Below, piece after piece: positions 26,775 to 34,358 of a stretch of DNA of 38,498 bases. Source of the DNA: Oxalobacteraceae bacterium (GTDB taxonomy: Bacteria > Pseudomonadota > Gammaproteobacteria > Burkholderiales > Burkholderiaceae_D); assembly GCA_027484285.1 (NCBI GenBank), contig JAIXTG010000249.1, forward strand, positions 1 through 38,498, read 5' to 3'. The position numbers and the translations under genes are program-made. The notes beneath the pieces are model-generated. The model had not been told where the DNA came from. It was given only the letters and a program-made list of their open reading frames with translations, and made no database searches. The stretch's first letter is position 1. The number at the start of each line of letters is the position of its first letter.

Positions 26775-27296
26775 TTGACCGACTTACTCGACCGCTCGCT
26801 TCAGCGCCAGATACTCTCGACGCTGTCGCTGATGTACCCGGGTGGCACGCGTGACTTGGCTCAGTTGCTCGCAATGGATGCCGACAGCGAACGCCGGCTG
26901 GTAGCCAACGCCAGTTACCTCGCCGAGCACGGATTGCTGGTCAGCGGCTTTCGCCGCATCAGCACGTTTGCCGGTGTCACGTTCCAGCATGCCGGCGAAA
27001 CCTCGATCACTGCAGCCGGACTCGACTTCCTGCAGGACGATGGTGGCCTGAGCGCCATTCTTGGCGTGGTCACGGTTCGCATTGATGCCGGCCAGTGGGC
27101 CGAACTGCTGGCCAGCCGTATCGAGCAAAGTGAAAACCTCACTCACGAGGAGCGCTCCTCTCTCGCTGCAGCCGTTCGTAATCTGCCAGCGAAGGCCATT
27201 GAAAAATTGTCGTCAAAGATGCTCGATTGGGCGGTGGATCACTGGCAGGACGCGCTTCCACTACTGCATAAGTGGTTAGCGCAGAGTGCTGGGTGA
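26775..27296 (+). CDS. hypothetical phage protein, winged-HTH-like
   Basis: TTG start after aaggag; LLDRSLQRQILSTLSLMYPGGTRDLAQLL. Confidence 0.6.
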   Translation: MTDLLDRSLQRQILSTLSLMYPGGTRDLAQLLAMDADSERRLVANASYLAEHGLLVSGFRRISTFAGVTFQHAGETSITAAGLDFLQDDGGLSAILGVVTVRIDAGQWAELLASRIEQSENLTHEERSSLAAAVRNLPAKAIEKLSSKMLDWAVDHWQDALPLLHKWLAQSAG

Positions 27297-27474
27297 GCCG
27301 CTTTTCGAGCCGCACGTAGCCGACCACTGGATGGGCCTCACTCTCATGCTTGCCATCGGCGACGATCGCCACCCATAACTCGTCCTCGAAACAGGGCAGA
27401 TCGACCATCAATGCCATCGCCGGCCGATTGAGCATCAGCGCCTTGGCGGGTACGCTCAATGGGAAATAAATCAT
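27139..27474 (-). CDS. hypothetical phage protein
   Basis: 111-aa ORF, 4-bp overlap with CII-like gene; 3' end overlaps the convergent 26775-27296 gene. Confidence 0.5.
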   Translation of the reverse strand: MIYFPLSVPAKALMLNRPAMALMVDLPCFEDELWVAIVADGKHESEAHPVVGYVRLEKRLTQHSALTTYAVVEARPASDPPPNRASLTTIFQWPSLADYERLQRERSAPRE

Positions 27475-27983
27475 GGCCGCACCTTCTGCGCAGCAGCCGG
27501 ACGGTTGACCTGCGCGCGCACCCGCTCGCGCAGCGCGCCAATGGCGCCCAGTGCCTGCTGAATCTCGCGCTCGATGCCATCGAGTTCGGCCAGCGAGATG
27601 CCGCCATCGTCAGCCAGCGCCGACGCAATGGCGCCGGTCACGTCACCCAGTTCCTGCATCGCCTTGCACACCGATTGCGTCAGGTCCGCATCCGACAGAT
27701 GCGCCAGCGCCGGGAATGCAAACGCCACCAGGCTGTGACGCTGGCACATCGCCTCGATCGGCAAGGTCGCGTTGGGCACGCCGGCGGCTGCACACAGCTC
27801 GACGATCTCGGAAACCTCCTCGAACGACGGGTAATGGCTGTCGACGCCCGGGCGCAGCTTGTTGTAGAGGACATTGGCCGTCTTTCCCATGCGCTGCGCG
27901 AGTGCCTCGATGCCGCCCGGGTAAGCGCGCGCGACCTTGTAGAGCGCGTCGTGCTGATTGGTGTCGGAATAGCGAAGTGTCAT
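27471..27983 (-). CDS. CII-like phage regulatory protein
   Basis: DALYKVARAYPGGIEALAQRMGKTANVLYNKLRPGVDSHYPSFEEVSEIVELC. Confidence 0.8.
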   Translation of the reverse strand: MTLRYSDTNQHDALYKVARAYPGGIEALAQRMGKTANVLYNKLRPGVDSHYPSFEEVSEIVELCAAAGVPNATLPIEAMCQRHSLVAFAFPALAHLSDADLTQSVCKAMQELGDVTGAIASALADDGGISLAELDGIEREIQQALGAIGALRERVRAQVNRPAAAQKVRP

Positions 27984-28049
27984 GTCAAAAGGTCGTCGTG
28001 ATTGCCGGTGCCATTGAATAAGGAGCTCGGTAAGGTGCGTCTGCAGGGC

Positions 28050-28280
28050 TCAGGGCGAGCGGTTGATGCCCCGGCGCTCCCTCAGGATCCCTTCCAATCC
28101 CTCGCGCTCCAGGTATTGGCCGATTAATCTGGCTTCGTTGATCTTTTCCAGTGCCCATTGATGAAGGACTTCCCGAACGATCTCCTGCTTCTCCTGGCCC
28201 TCTCGCTCAGCCAGCGTCGAGATGACGGCATCTGCCTCCACCGTGATCTTTCCCCGGAATTCCTTCAGCGGCAGGCTCAT
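28050..28280 (-). CDS. hypothetical small phage protein
   Basis: 76-aa ORF MSLPLKEFRGKITVEADAVISTLAEREGQEKQEIVREVLHQWALEK. Confidence 0.6.
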   Translation of the reverse strand: MSLPLKEFRGKITVEADAVISTLAEREGQEKQEIVREVLHQWALEKINEARLIGQYLEREGLEGILRERRGINRSP

Positions 28281-28294
28281 GGGCTGCACTCCGT

Positions 28295-28498
28295 TCACGC
28301 CGCCACGCCCGCCGAGCTCGTCGACGGCGCATCGGCTGGGTTGGCAAACAACTCCGGGTGCATCAGCTTCAACGTCTGCAGACGGGCCTTCGGAATGCCC
28401 TCGCGCCGCCAGCCGGAGACGGAAGCCGGCGCGATCTCGAACAGCTGCGCAACCTTGTTGGTGCCGCCTAGGCGATCGATGAGGTGATTGGCGTCCAT
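28295..28498 (-). CDS. Cro-like (YdaS-type HTH) regulator
   Basis: MDANHLIDRLGGTNKVAQLFEIAPASVSGWRREGIPKARLQTLKLMHPELF; divergent from repressor. Confidence 0.85.
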   Translation of the reverse strand: MDANHLIDRLGGTNKVAQLFEIAPASVSGWRREGIPKARLQTLKLMHPELFANPADAPSTSSAGVAA

Positions 28499-28529
28499 AA
28501 CGGGTGGAAGGTTTTTTCTCGCCGTTAAT

Positions 28530-28595
28530 GTTAGGTGCAGCTAATAGCCCTGTCAATAGGGATACCTTATTATCAATCCATTAGGATAGCCTAAT
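28530..28595. promoter_or_regulatory. operator cluster between Cro-like gene and repressor (three sites)
   Basis: GTTAGGTGCAGCTAAT 28530-28545, AATAGGGATACCTTAT 28555-28570, ATTAGGATAGCCTAAT 28580-28595; centres exactly 25 bp apart; minus-strand TTGACA-17-TAACAT. Confidence 0.85.
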
Positions 28596-29289
28596 GAATC
28601 TTGCTGAACGTTTACGAAAAGCGCTGACCGAGCGCCCGGAGATTACGCAGGCCGACTTGGCCCGCGCGTGCGCCATTAAGCCGCCGTCCGTGTCTGATTG
28701 GCTCAACGGAAAGACCAAGCGGCTATCCGGCTCCAACCTGCTGGCTGCGGCGCGCTTGCTGGGCGTGCGACCGGACTGGCTGGCAACGGGCAAAGGTCAG
28801 ATGCGCGCCGACGCAGCGTCGGCCGGCGGTGCTGACGCAACGCCGTCCGAAGATGACTTTGACCTGGTGCCGCAGCTGGATCTAAGCGCGGCCTGTGGGG
28901 ATGGAAAGTTTGCCGAGCATGTCGTCGTGCGCGGCGGGCTGGCGTTCAAGAAGACCTTCATGCGCCAGTTCGGCATTTCCGAGGCGACCTCGCGCATCAT
29001 CTACGCGCAAGGCACCAGCATGGAGCCGACCATCGGCGATGGGCGCGTGGTGCTGATCAACTTATCGGAGACGGCGCCGATCGATGGCAAGGTGTTCCTG
29101 ATTTGCGACCAGGACGGCGCGTTGCTTTTGAAACGCCTGGTGCGCGAGTACGACCCGGCCATGCAGGCAACGGTCTGGAAGACTCGCTCCGACAACCCGG
29201 ACAAGCGGCAGTACCCGGACAAGATCCTGCCGGATGATCCGCGCGTGCAGATCGTGGGACGTGCGATCTGGCATGACGGATTGCTTTAA
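28594..29289 (+). CDS. CI/LexA-like repressor (XRE HTH + S24 peptidase)
   Basis: TQADLARACAIKPPSVSDWLNGKTKRLSG; AQGTSMEPTIGDGRVVLIN; DGKVFLICDQDG. Confidence 0.93.
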   Translation: MNLAERLRKALTERPEITQADLARACAIKPPSVSDWLNGKTKRLSGSNLLAAARLLGVRPDWLATGKGQMRADAASAGGADATPSEDDFDLVPQLDLSAACGDGKFAEHVVVRGGLAFKKTFMRQFGISEATSRIIYAQGTSMEPTIGDGRVVLINLSETAPIDGKVFLICDQDGALLLKRLVREYDPAMQATVWKTRSDNPDKRQYPDKILPDDPRVQIVGRAIWHDGLL

Positions 29290-29353
29290 TTTTTATCAGG
29301 ATTGCCCGTGATCTGATAAGCTGGAAAAACATTTTTCCTTTGCTGGGAGAATC

Positions 29354-29548
29354 ATGGAACAGACCGGAATCGCTGGGGCACTGACCCTGCTTGTGTTCTA
29401 CTTTATCCCTGCTTTCGTCGCCTTCCGGCGCCAGCATGCCAATAAGGTGCCAGTCATGTTGGTCAATGCTTTTCTCGGATGGACCTTTATCGGCTGGATC
29501 GTCGCGTTGGTCTGGGCGTTCACTTCCAATACTCGGCAGCAAACCTGA
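29354..29548 (+). CDS. superinfection immunity-like membrane protein
   Basis: 64 aa, two TM segments, FVAFRRQHANKVPVMLVNAFLGWTFIGWIVALVWAF. Confidence 0.75.
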   Translation: MEQTGIAGALTLLVFYFIPAFVAFRRQHANKVPVMLVNAFLGWTFIGWIVALVWAFTSNTRQQT

Positions 29549-29612
29549 ATTACCGAATTCGGAATTTGGTTCGATGAATTAATTCATGGGCAGCTTTGCT
29601 GGAAAGCCCGCA

Positions 29613-30158
29613 ATGCGCAGAAAATTTGGATTGATTTTTTTCTTGGCAATCGCCGTTGCTGCCGCGATGGGCGCCAGTTATTTCAGCCCATTGTGGACGA
29701 TGCGGCAAATTCATGCGGCTGCAAAACAGAAAGAAGTCGACCGACTATCCGACTACGTCGACTTTTCCGCAGTTCGTGAAAACCTAAAATCTGTCGTGAT
29801 GGCTGAAATGTCGCGCGTGGCCAAAGATGCGGCCAAAGGAAGTGAGCCAGCAGCCGATTTCGCCTCAGCGCTGGTCGTCGGCTTTGCTGGCGCCATGATT
29901 GATGCGCTGGTGACGCCAGCCGGGATGATTAACCTGATCGACAAAGGGCAATTTCCCCAGCCGGGCAAGCAAGAAGCCGCCCCAACACAGCCGCAAGATC
30001 AACCTGCGGAATTCTCGTTTCACTACACAGCGTGGGACCGGGCCATTGTGTACCGCAAGGATCAGCCAGAGGGCGCGTTCATCCTTCGCCGAAATGGTCC
30101 ATGGAGTTGGCGACTGGTCGGCGTGAAAATCGCTAACTGGCCTCAGAAATCGCCATAG
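29613..30158 (+). CDS. DUF2939-like membrane-anchored protein
   Basis: N-terminal TM; SPLWTMRQIHAAAKQKEVDRLSDYVDFSAVRENLKS. Confidence 0.7.
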   Translation: MRRKFGLIFFLAIAVAAAMGASYFSPLWTMRQIHAAAKQKEVDRLSDYVDFSAVRENLKSVVMAEMSRVAKDAAKGSEPAADFASALVVGFAGAMIDALVTPAGMINLIDKGQFPQPGKQEAAPTQPQDQPAEFSFHYTAWDRAIVYRKDQPEGAFILRRNGPWSWRLVGVKIANWPQKSP

Positions 30159-30228
30159 CAATCTGCGTCGGTCGCATCATCATTTCCCCAGCCACAAATC
30201 ACCCCCGGATTTGTCACCGGTGACTAAT

Positions 30229-30480
30229 TCAGGACGCCGGGCCTTGCCGGTTGATTGCGCCGATCTGGATCAGAAACGGCTCACCCGGATGGCGCGACAG
30301 CAGTTCGTGTACGAGATCCGCGTCGCTGAGCTCAGCCAATGCGCCTTGTGTAGCAAAGGTACGGCGCACGCGCATCAAAATCTCCGAGTTCAATGAGCGC
30401 CCTTCTCGTTCCGCTGAAGCCTCTAGCTTTTCGCGCAGGTCCGGCGGCAATCGGATCCCCATGGTCGACGTCTTTTTCAT
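30229..30480 (-). CDS. Arc-like ribbon-helix-helix regulator
   Basis: MGIRLPPDLREKLEASAEREGRSLNSEILMRVRRTF. Confidence 0.8.
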   Translation of the reverse strand: MKKTSTMGIRLPPDLREKLEASAEREGRSLNSEILMRVRRTFATQGALAELSDADLVHELLSRHPGEPFLIQIGAINRQGPAS

Positions 30481-30664
30481 GGCTTAAAGCGTAATACCGA
30501 TTTCGCGGCACTTTGGCACGCTCTGAAATTATTCCATGCAATATGTGCATACATTGGCACATTTCATGCACAATCTAAAAGCCATTCGCCTATTTTTATG
30601 GATTCGGTTTTTGTAGGCGAATCGGCCGACTTAAATATCCAAAGAAAAATAAAAGGAGCCGCTC

Positions 30665-30907
30665 GTGGATTCACAGCCTGTGATTCAAGTTCCTGTGTCC
30701 GAAGGTATTGCATTGCATTTGCCAATAACGGCTGCGTTTGATTATCTGTCGATGCTCATCGATCAGTTAACGGCAATCCTGAGCCTGATGTGCCTTGACG
30801 AATTTGAAACGCGATCGGTCGAGATCCAGACCGGCGCCATCTGGTGTGCAGCCTCGCTCGCCGACCAGATCCGTGCGCTACTGCCCCACTTGCCGCGCCA
30901 TTCTTAG
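30665..30907 (+). CDS. hypothetical phage protein (GTG start)
   Basis: RBS aaaggag; 80-aa ORF. Confidence 0.55.
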   Translation: MDSQPVIQVPVSEGIALHLPITAAFDYLSMLIDQLTAILSLMCLDEFETRSVEIQTGAIWCAASLADQIRALLPHLPRHS

Positions 30908-30934
30908 GCGTCGCCGATGTGCTGCCACGGTTTA

Positions 30935-30977
30935 ATTAGGAACGCCTATTGACAGCAATCTAAGGTTTGCCTAATCT
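30935..30977 (+). promoter_or_regulatory. PL-like early promoter with two repressor operators
   Basis: TTGACA-17-TAATCT (30949-30977) with ATTAGGAACGCCTATT (30935-30950) and CTAAGGTTTGCCTAAT (30960-30975), 25 bp apart. Confidence 0.8.
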
Positions 30978-31013
30978 ACGCCTTATTGCTTCCTTACTTT
31001 TGGAGGAGTCGAT

Positions 31014-31175
31014 ATGCGCGTAGTTGGTACTCATGGCACAGCGGCCCGGCGTTCTGCACTCGGGCGGTTTTTGACGGCTGAAGATGACTGGATCGCGCGC
31101 CACCAGGGCGTGACGATGCTGCTCTTGTGGCTGGGTGCGCTGATCGTGCCGGGGGTGATCGAATGGATGATCTGA
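31014..31175 (+). CDS. small membrane protein (53 aa), first gene of early operon
   Basis: RBS ggaggag; MRVVGTHGTAARRSALGRFLTAEDDWIARHQGVTMLLLWLGALIVPGVIEWMI. Confidence 0.6.
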   Translation: MRVVGTHGTAARRSALGRFLTAEDDWIARHQGVTMLLLWLGALIVPGVIEWMI

Positions 31176-31402
31176 TCCTGACCGTTCGCGTGCGCTGCAC
31201 GCTGCCGGATCCATTCGCCGGCATGAAAGGGCACGACTACATTGCCGCACGCGGCCTGTCGCCGATGCTGGGCCCGAAATCCCTGCGCCTGGTCGGCGAC
31301 TGCCAGTGCGCTCCGTGCGTGCAGCAGCGACTGCTGCCGGTGGTGCAGGCGATCGTGGCGAACTGGCCGCTTGAGGAGACGCGCCGTGCAGCCGCGCATT
31401 GA
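31163..31402 (+). CDS. hypothetical early protein
   Basis: MDDLILTVRVRCTLPDPFAGMKGHDYIAARG...; overlaps the preceding ORF. Confidence 0.6.
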   Translation: MDDLILTVRVRCTLPDPFAGMKGHDYIAARGLSPMLGPKSLRLVGDCQCAPCVQQRLLPVVQAIVANWPLEETRRAAAH

Positions 31403-31586
31403 TCCGGACCGCGCCGCGCTCGAGATTGCACATCGGCTGTTGCGCACCCCGATGACGCTGGAACAGATGCTGGGCTCGCGTCCGCTGTCGCTGATCTTGA
31501 TGAATGTCGCGCGCCGCCACATGCAGCGCCGCAACGTCTTTGATACCAAGCGCCTTCAGGCAAACGACTACCAAGAAAGCCAATGA
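31386..31586 (+). CDS. hypothetical early protein (GTG start)
   Basis: VQPRIDPDRAALEIAHRLLRTPMTLEQMLGSRPLSLILMNVARRHMQRRNVFD. Confidence 0.5.
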   Translation: MQPRIDPDRAALEIAHRLLRTPMTLEQMLGSRPLSLILMNVARRHMQRRNVFDTKRLQANDYQESQ

Positions 31587-31786
31587 ACACGATGACCATT
31601 TACCCGATACAGCAAGGCTCGCGCGTTGAATTCGATAGCGAACATGGGCCGCAGAAAGGCACGGTGCTTGGCGTCACCTGCGACGTGGGCAATGGCGAGC
31701 CCTTTGCCGTTATCGAGATTGACCATGCAATGGCCGGCATGCTGTGGAAAGTGCCGCTGCAGCAGCTGCAGCCAGCCCGGGCCTAA
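31583..31786 (+). CDS. hypothetical early protein
   Basis: 67 aa, 4-bp overlap. Confidence 0.55.
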   Translation: MNTMTIYPIQQGSRVEFDSEHGPQKGTVLGVTCDVGNGEPFAVIEIDHAMAGMLWKVPLQQLQPARA

Positions 31787-31788
31787 CG

Positions 31789-32286
31789 ATGCCGATCAGC
31801 CGAAAAGCGCGGGTCAAGCGCTACCGACCACGAACGCCGGCTCCCGAAGCAGGACTGGGCGCGCTGCTGGCAGCGATCGTTCGTACCGAAGACTGCCAAC
31901 CACTTTCTGGCATGCAGGTGACGGATCTGGCAGCCGCCTACTGGTTGGCGCTCGATGCGATGGCGCGCGGCACTAGCGGCGAGGAGGAATGGTCGGTCGT
32001 CACCTGTGCGCTGAACGTGGCATTAGTGCTGGCCGAGCAGGGAGTGGGCGCCGAGTACGAGCATGACTTCATCGCCGCGCTCGATGGTGCATTTCGCGCG
32101 AAGGTCCGCGCGCAACACAAGCGGGCGTGGCGATTTGATGGGGATGCGCTTCTAGCCATTCGCGCGGCATTGGGACTGCACGACCAGCAGATCGCCGTGG
32201 CCAGCAAGGCGCAGCTGCGCGCCGCATTGATTGAAGTGCACGAGCGCATCGAGCGCGGCGTGGTGTACGAGATGAGCACAGAGTAA
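31789..32286 (+). CDS. hypothetical early protein
   Basis: MPISRKARVKRYRPRTPAPEAGLGALLAAIVR...; 165 aa. Confidence 0.65.
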   Translation: MPISRKARVKRYRPRTPAPEAGLGALLAAIVRTEDCQPLSGMQVTDLAAAYWLALDAMARGTSGEEEWSVVTCALNVALVLAEQGVGAEYEHDFIAALDGAFRAKVRAQHKRAWRFDGDALLAIRAALGLHDQQIAVASKAQLRAALIEVHERIERGVVYEMSTE

Positions 32287-32300
32287 AGGGGAACGGGGAA

Positions 32301-32789
32301 ATGAACCGACGCGATCAGATTCTGCAGGCGCTGGCGGAGACGACGGTAGCGCTGAAAACTACCGAGATTGCCGCCAAACTCGGCACGGTCGAGCAAAACA
32401 TTCACAAGGTCGTGCGGGAGCTGGCCGAGGACGGACTGGTACATCAGGTCGGCATCAAGCCCTTTACCTACCTGTTGAGCCCCAGCGGTCGAGACTGGCT
32501 CGCTGATCCGAATTTTGGTCAAGCGTCTCGCAGCAAGAAGTCGGCAGTCGCCGATGACAGCGACCCACCGGGGCTGAAGGTAGGCGTCTTTACCAGCGGC
32601 GAGCTACAGATCGAAGCCGCCGGCAAGCGGTTGTTGCTTTCGCGTGTGCAGGCGGCCGAGCTCGTGCAGTTCCTAGATGCGCTGCCCAACCGGCTGTTTG
32701 AAGGCGGGGCACCAGCCGCTCGGCCCAGTCCGTTTGCCGCATTGGGCGTCGCTGCTACGCGCACGCACCGGCTGGCGGATGAAGCCTGA
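32301..32789 (+). CDS. winged-HTH protein
   Basis: MNRRDQILQALAETTVALKTTEIAAKLGTVEQNIHKVVRELAEDGLVHQVG. Confidence 0.65.
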   Translation: MNRRDQILQALAETTVALKTTEIAAKLGTVEQNIHKVVRELAEDGLVHQVGIKPFTYLLSPSGRDWLADPNFGQASRSKKSAVADDSDPPGLKVGVFTSGELQIEAAGKRLLLSRVQAAELVQFLDALPNRLFEGGAPAARPSPFAALGVAATRTHRLADEA

Positions 32790-32821
32790 AGGGGGCACCG
32801 ATTAAGTTGCAGGAGAAAATA

Positions 32822-33055
32822 ATGACACCAACCTATCCGATCATCTACCGCATCAACGTCGCCATGGCGCATCTGGGCATTTCGCGCACGCAGCTTTATC
32901 GCCTGGTCAACGCCGGAAAGCTTGAGCTTGTGAAGCTGGGGCCCAATTCGTCGGGGATCACTAGCGAAAGCGTTCGGCGCTTTGTCGAGGGGGCGACACG
33001 GCGAACCGGACAGGTTGCCGCAAACTGGCCTGCATTTTCCAAGCGCGAGGGCTAG
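32822..33055 (+). CDS. HTH protein, excisionase/AlpA-like candidate
   Basis: INVAMAHLGISRTQLYRLVNAGKLELVKLGPNSSGI. Confidence 0.55.
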   Translation: MTPTYPIIYRINVAMAHLGISRTQLYRLVNAGKLELVKLGPNSSGITSESVRRFVEGATRRTGQVAANWPAFSKREG

Positions 33056-33070
33056 GGCGATCAATAACGA

Positions 33071-33099
33071 TTGACGTATTACGTTAGGCGTAATAAGAT
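33071..33099 (+). promoter_or_regulatory. higBA promoter/operator
   Basis: TTGACG-17-TAAGAT with perfect palindrome TATTACG-TTAGG-CGTAATA (33077-33095) between the hexamers. Confidence 0.8.
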
Positions 33100-33106
33100 C
33101 ACTTCC

Positions 33107-33385
33107 ATGATCCAGTCCTTCCAATGCGCCGACACGCAAGCCCTGTTTGAAGGGAGGTCGCCGAAGCGATTTCGCGCCATCCAGTCGGTCGCCGAACGAA
33201 AGCTGGCTCAACTCGACGCCGCGCAGACACTAGACTTTCTGCGTTCTCCACCGGGCAACCGCTTGGAGGCACTCAAAGGCAACCGCGCCGGTCAATACAG
33301 CATCCGCGTCAACGACCAGTTCCGCGTTTGCTTTACCTGGACGGATCGCGGAGCGGCCGACGTCGAGATCGTTGATTACCACTAG
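33107..33385 (+). CDS. higB: HigB toxin (RelE/ParE superfamily)
   Basis: MIQSFQCADTQALFEGRSPKRFRAIQSVAERKLAQLDAA...LKGNRAGQYSIRVNDQFRVCFTW. Confidence 0.92.
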   Translation: MIQSFQCADTQALFEGRSPKRFRAIQSVAERKLAQLDAAQTLDFLRSPPGNRLEALKGNRAGQYSIRVNDQFRVCFTWTDRGAADVEIVDYH

Positions 33386-33390
33386 GAGCG

Positions 33391-33705
33391 ATGATGAGCC
33401 GACCTGTTAACCGAATGCGCGCAATCCACCCCGGCGAAATTTTGCGCGAGGATTTTCTTGTCCCGCTGGGCATGAGCGCCAATGCCCTGGCGATGGCGCT
33501 GGCCGTGCCCGCCACACGCATCCATGAGATCGTCAACGAGCGGCGCGGTATTAGTGCCGATACAGCCGAGCGGCTGGCGCACTATTTCGGTGGCGATGCC
33601 GCCTCCTGGCTGAACCTGCAAAACGCGTACGACCTCAAGACGCTGCCGACCCGCGCAGAAATTGAGCAACGCGTGAAGCGTCGCGCCGAACCGGCACATG
33701 TTTAA
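33391..33705 (+). CDS. higA: HigA antitoxin
   Basis: MRAIHPGEILREDFLVPLGMSANALAMALAVPATRIHEIVNERRGISADTAERLAHYFG. Confidence 0.93.
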   Translation: MMSRPVNRMRAIHPGEILREDFLVPLGMSANALAMALAVPATRIHEIVNERRGISADTAERLAHYFGGDAASWLNLQNAYDLKTLPTRAEIEQRVKRRAEPAHV

Positions 33706-33777
33706 ATGTTCTGTTGCCGCAGCGACCAGTTGCTTGCCGCGCAGAACAAACCTCTACGAACAGGCGCGCTAAGCCGT

Positions 33778-33996
33778 TCAGTATAGTTTTGCACCGCATT
33801 TTGGGCAGTGCGGCCGAGTATGTCTGAGCATATCAGCCCAGTTTGCAATGCCGTCGATGTGATACGAGTCTCCATTGAGCTGGTCTAGCGAATAACTTTC
33901 ATATTGTCTGGAAAAAGGAGCATCATTTTCTTTCATGATGATTGCGCCTTTATGTCCGCATTGACATTCAATCAGGTGGCGAGTGACTAAAGTCAT
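33778..33996 (-). CDS. small zinc-ribbon-like protein
   Basis: CQCGHKG...CPKCGAKLY. Confidence 0.55.
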   Translation of the reverse strand: MTLVTRHLIECQCGHKGAIIMKENDAPFSRQYESYSLDQLNGDSYHIDGIANWADMLRHTRPHCPKCGAKLY

Positions 33997-34030
33997 AGGT
34001 TCGTTCCCTGGCCGTTAAATTTTTGTGAAG

Positions 34031-34059
34031 AAAAAGAAAGGACGGATTGCTCCGTCCTT
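34031..34059 (-). terminator. leftward intrinsic terminator
   Basis: minus strand aaggacgga-gcaa-tccgtccttt-cttttt. Confidence 0.8.
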
Positions 34060-34074
34060 CAGCCGATCACTCAG

Positions 34075-34182
34075 TTACTTTGGCAGTGAACGGCAGTGCT
34101 CGCAAACGCGCTCAAGCTTTCCTTTTCGGAAACGCAGATAAGCATTCACATGCACCGTCCTCGGATAGTGACAAATTTTCAT
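34075..34182 (-). CDS. 35-aa Cys-containing small protein
   Basis: RBS aaaggagttagtg-ATG; MKICHYPRTVHVNAYLRFRKGKLERVCEHCRSLPK; terminator immediately downstream. Confidence 0.5.
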   Translation of the reverse strand: MKICHYPRTVHVNAYLRFRKGKLERVCEHCRSLPK

Positions 34183-34264
34183 CACTAACTCCTTTCGTCG
34201 AACGATGGCCTCGGCGACGAACTTGGTGCTTGCAAAACAGCGATGGCGTGACTACACTGCCGCT

Positions 34265-34358
34265 GCTACCCAATAGCATGCACTCAAGAGAAAACCAGAG
34301 ACCGTTTGGCTTTCTTTTCCGAAAGCGCCTGAAGAGTTGCAGCTCTTCAGGCGTTTTT
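34265..34358 (+). ncRNA. candidate small RNA (~94 nt)
   Basis: Promoter TTGCAA-17-TACACT at 34230-34258; ends in hairpin CGCCTGAAGAG-TTGCAG-CTCTTCAGGCG-TTTTT; no ORF. Confidence 0.5.
34326..34358 (+). terminator. strong rightward intrinsic terminator
   Basis: 11-bp perfect stem, 6-nt loop, T5. Confidence 0.85.

Noticed and set aside
30213-30224. Perfect palindrome GTCACCGGTGAC between convergent genes
   Set aside because: No loop or T-run for a terminator and only a single copy; could be chance.
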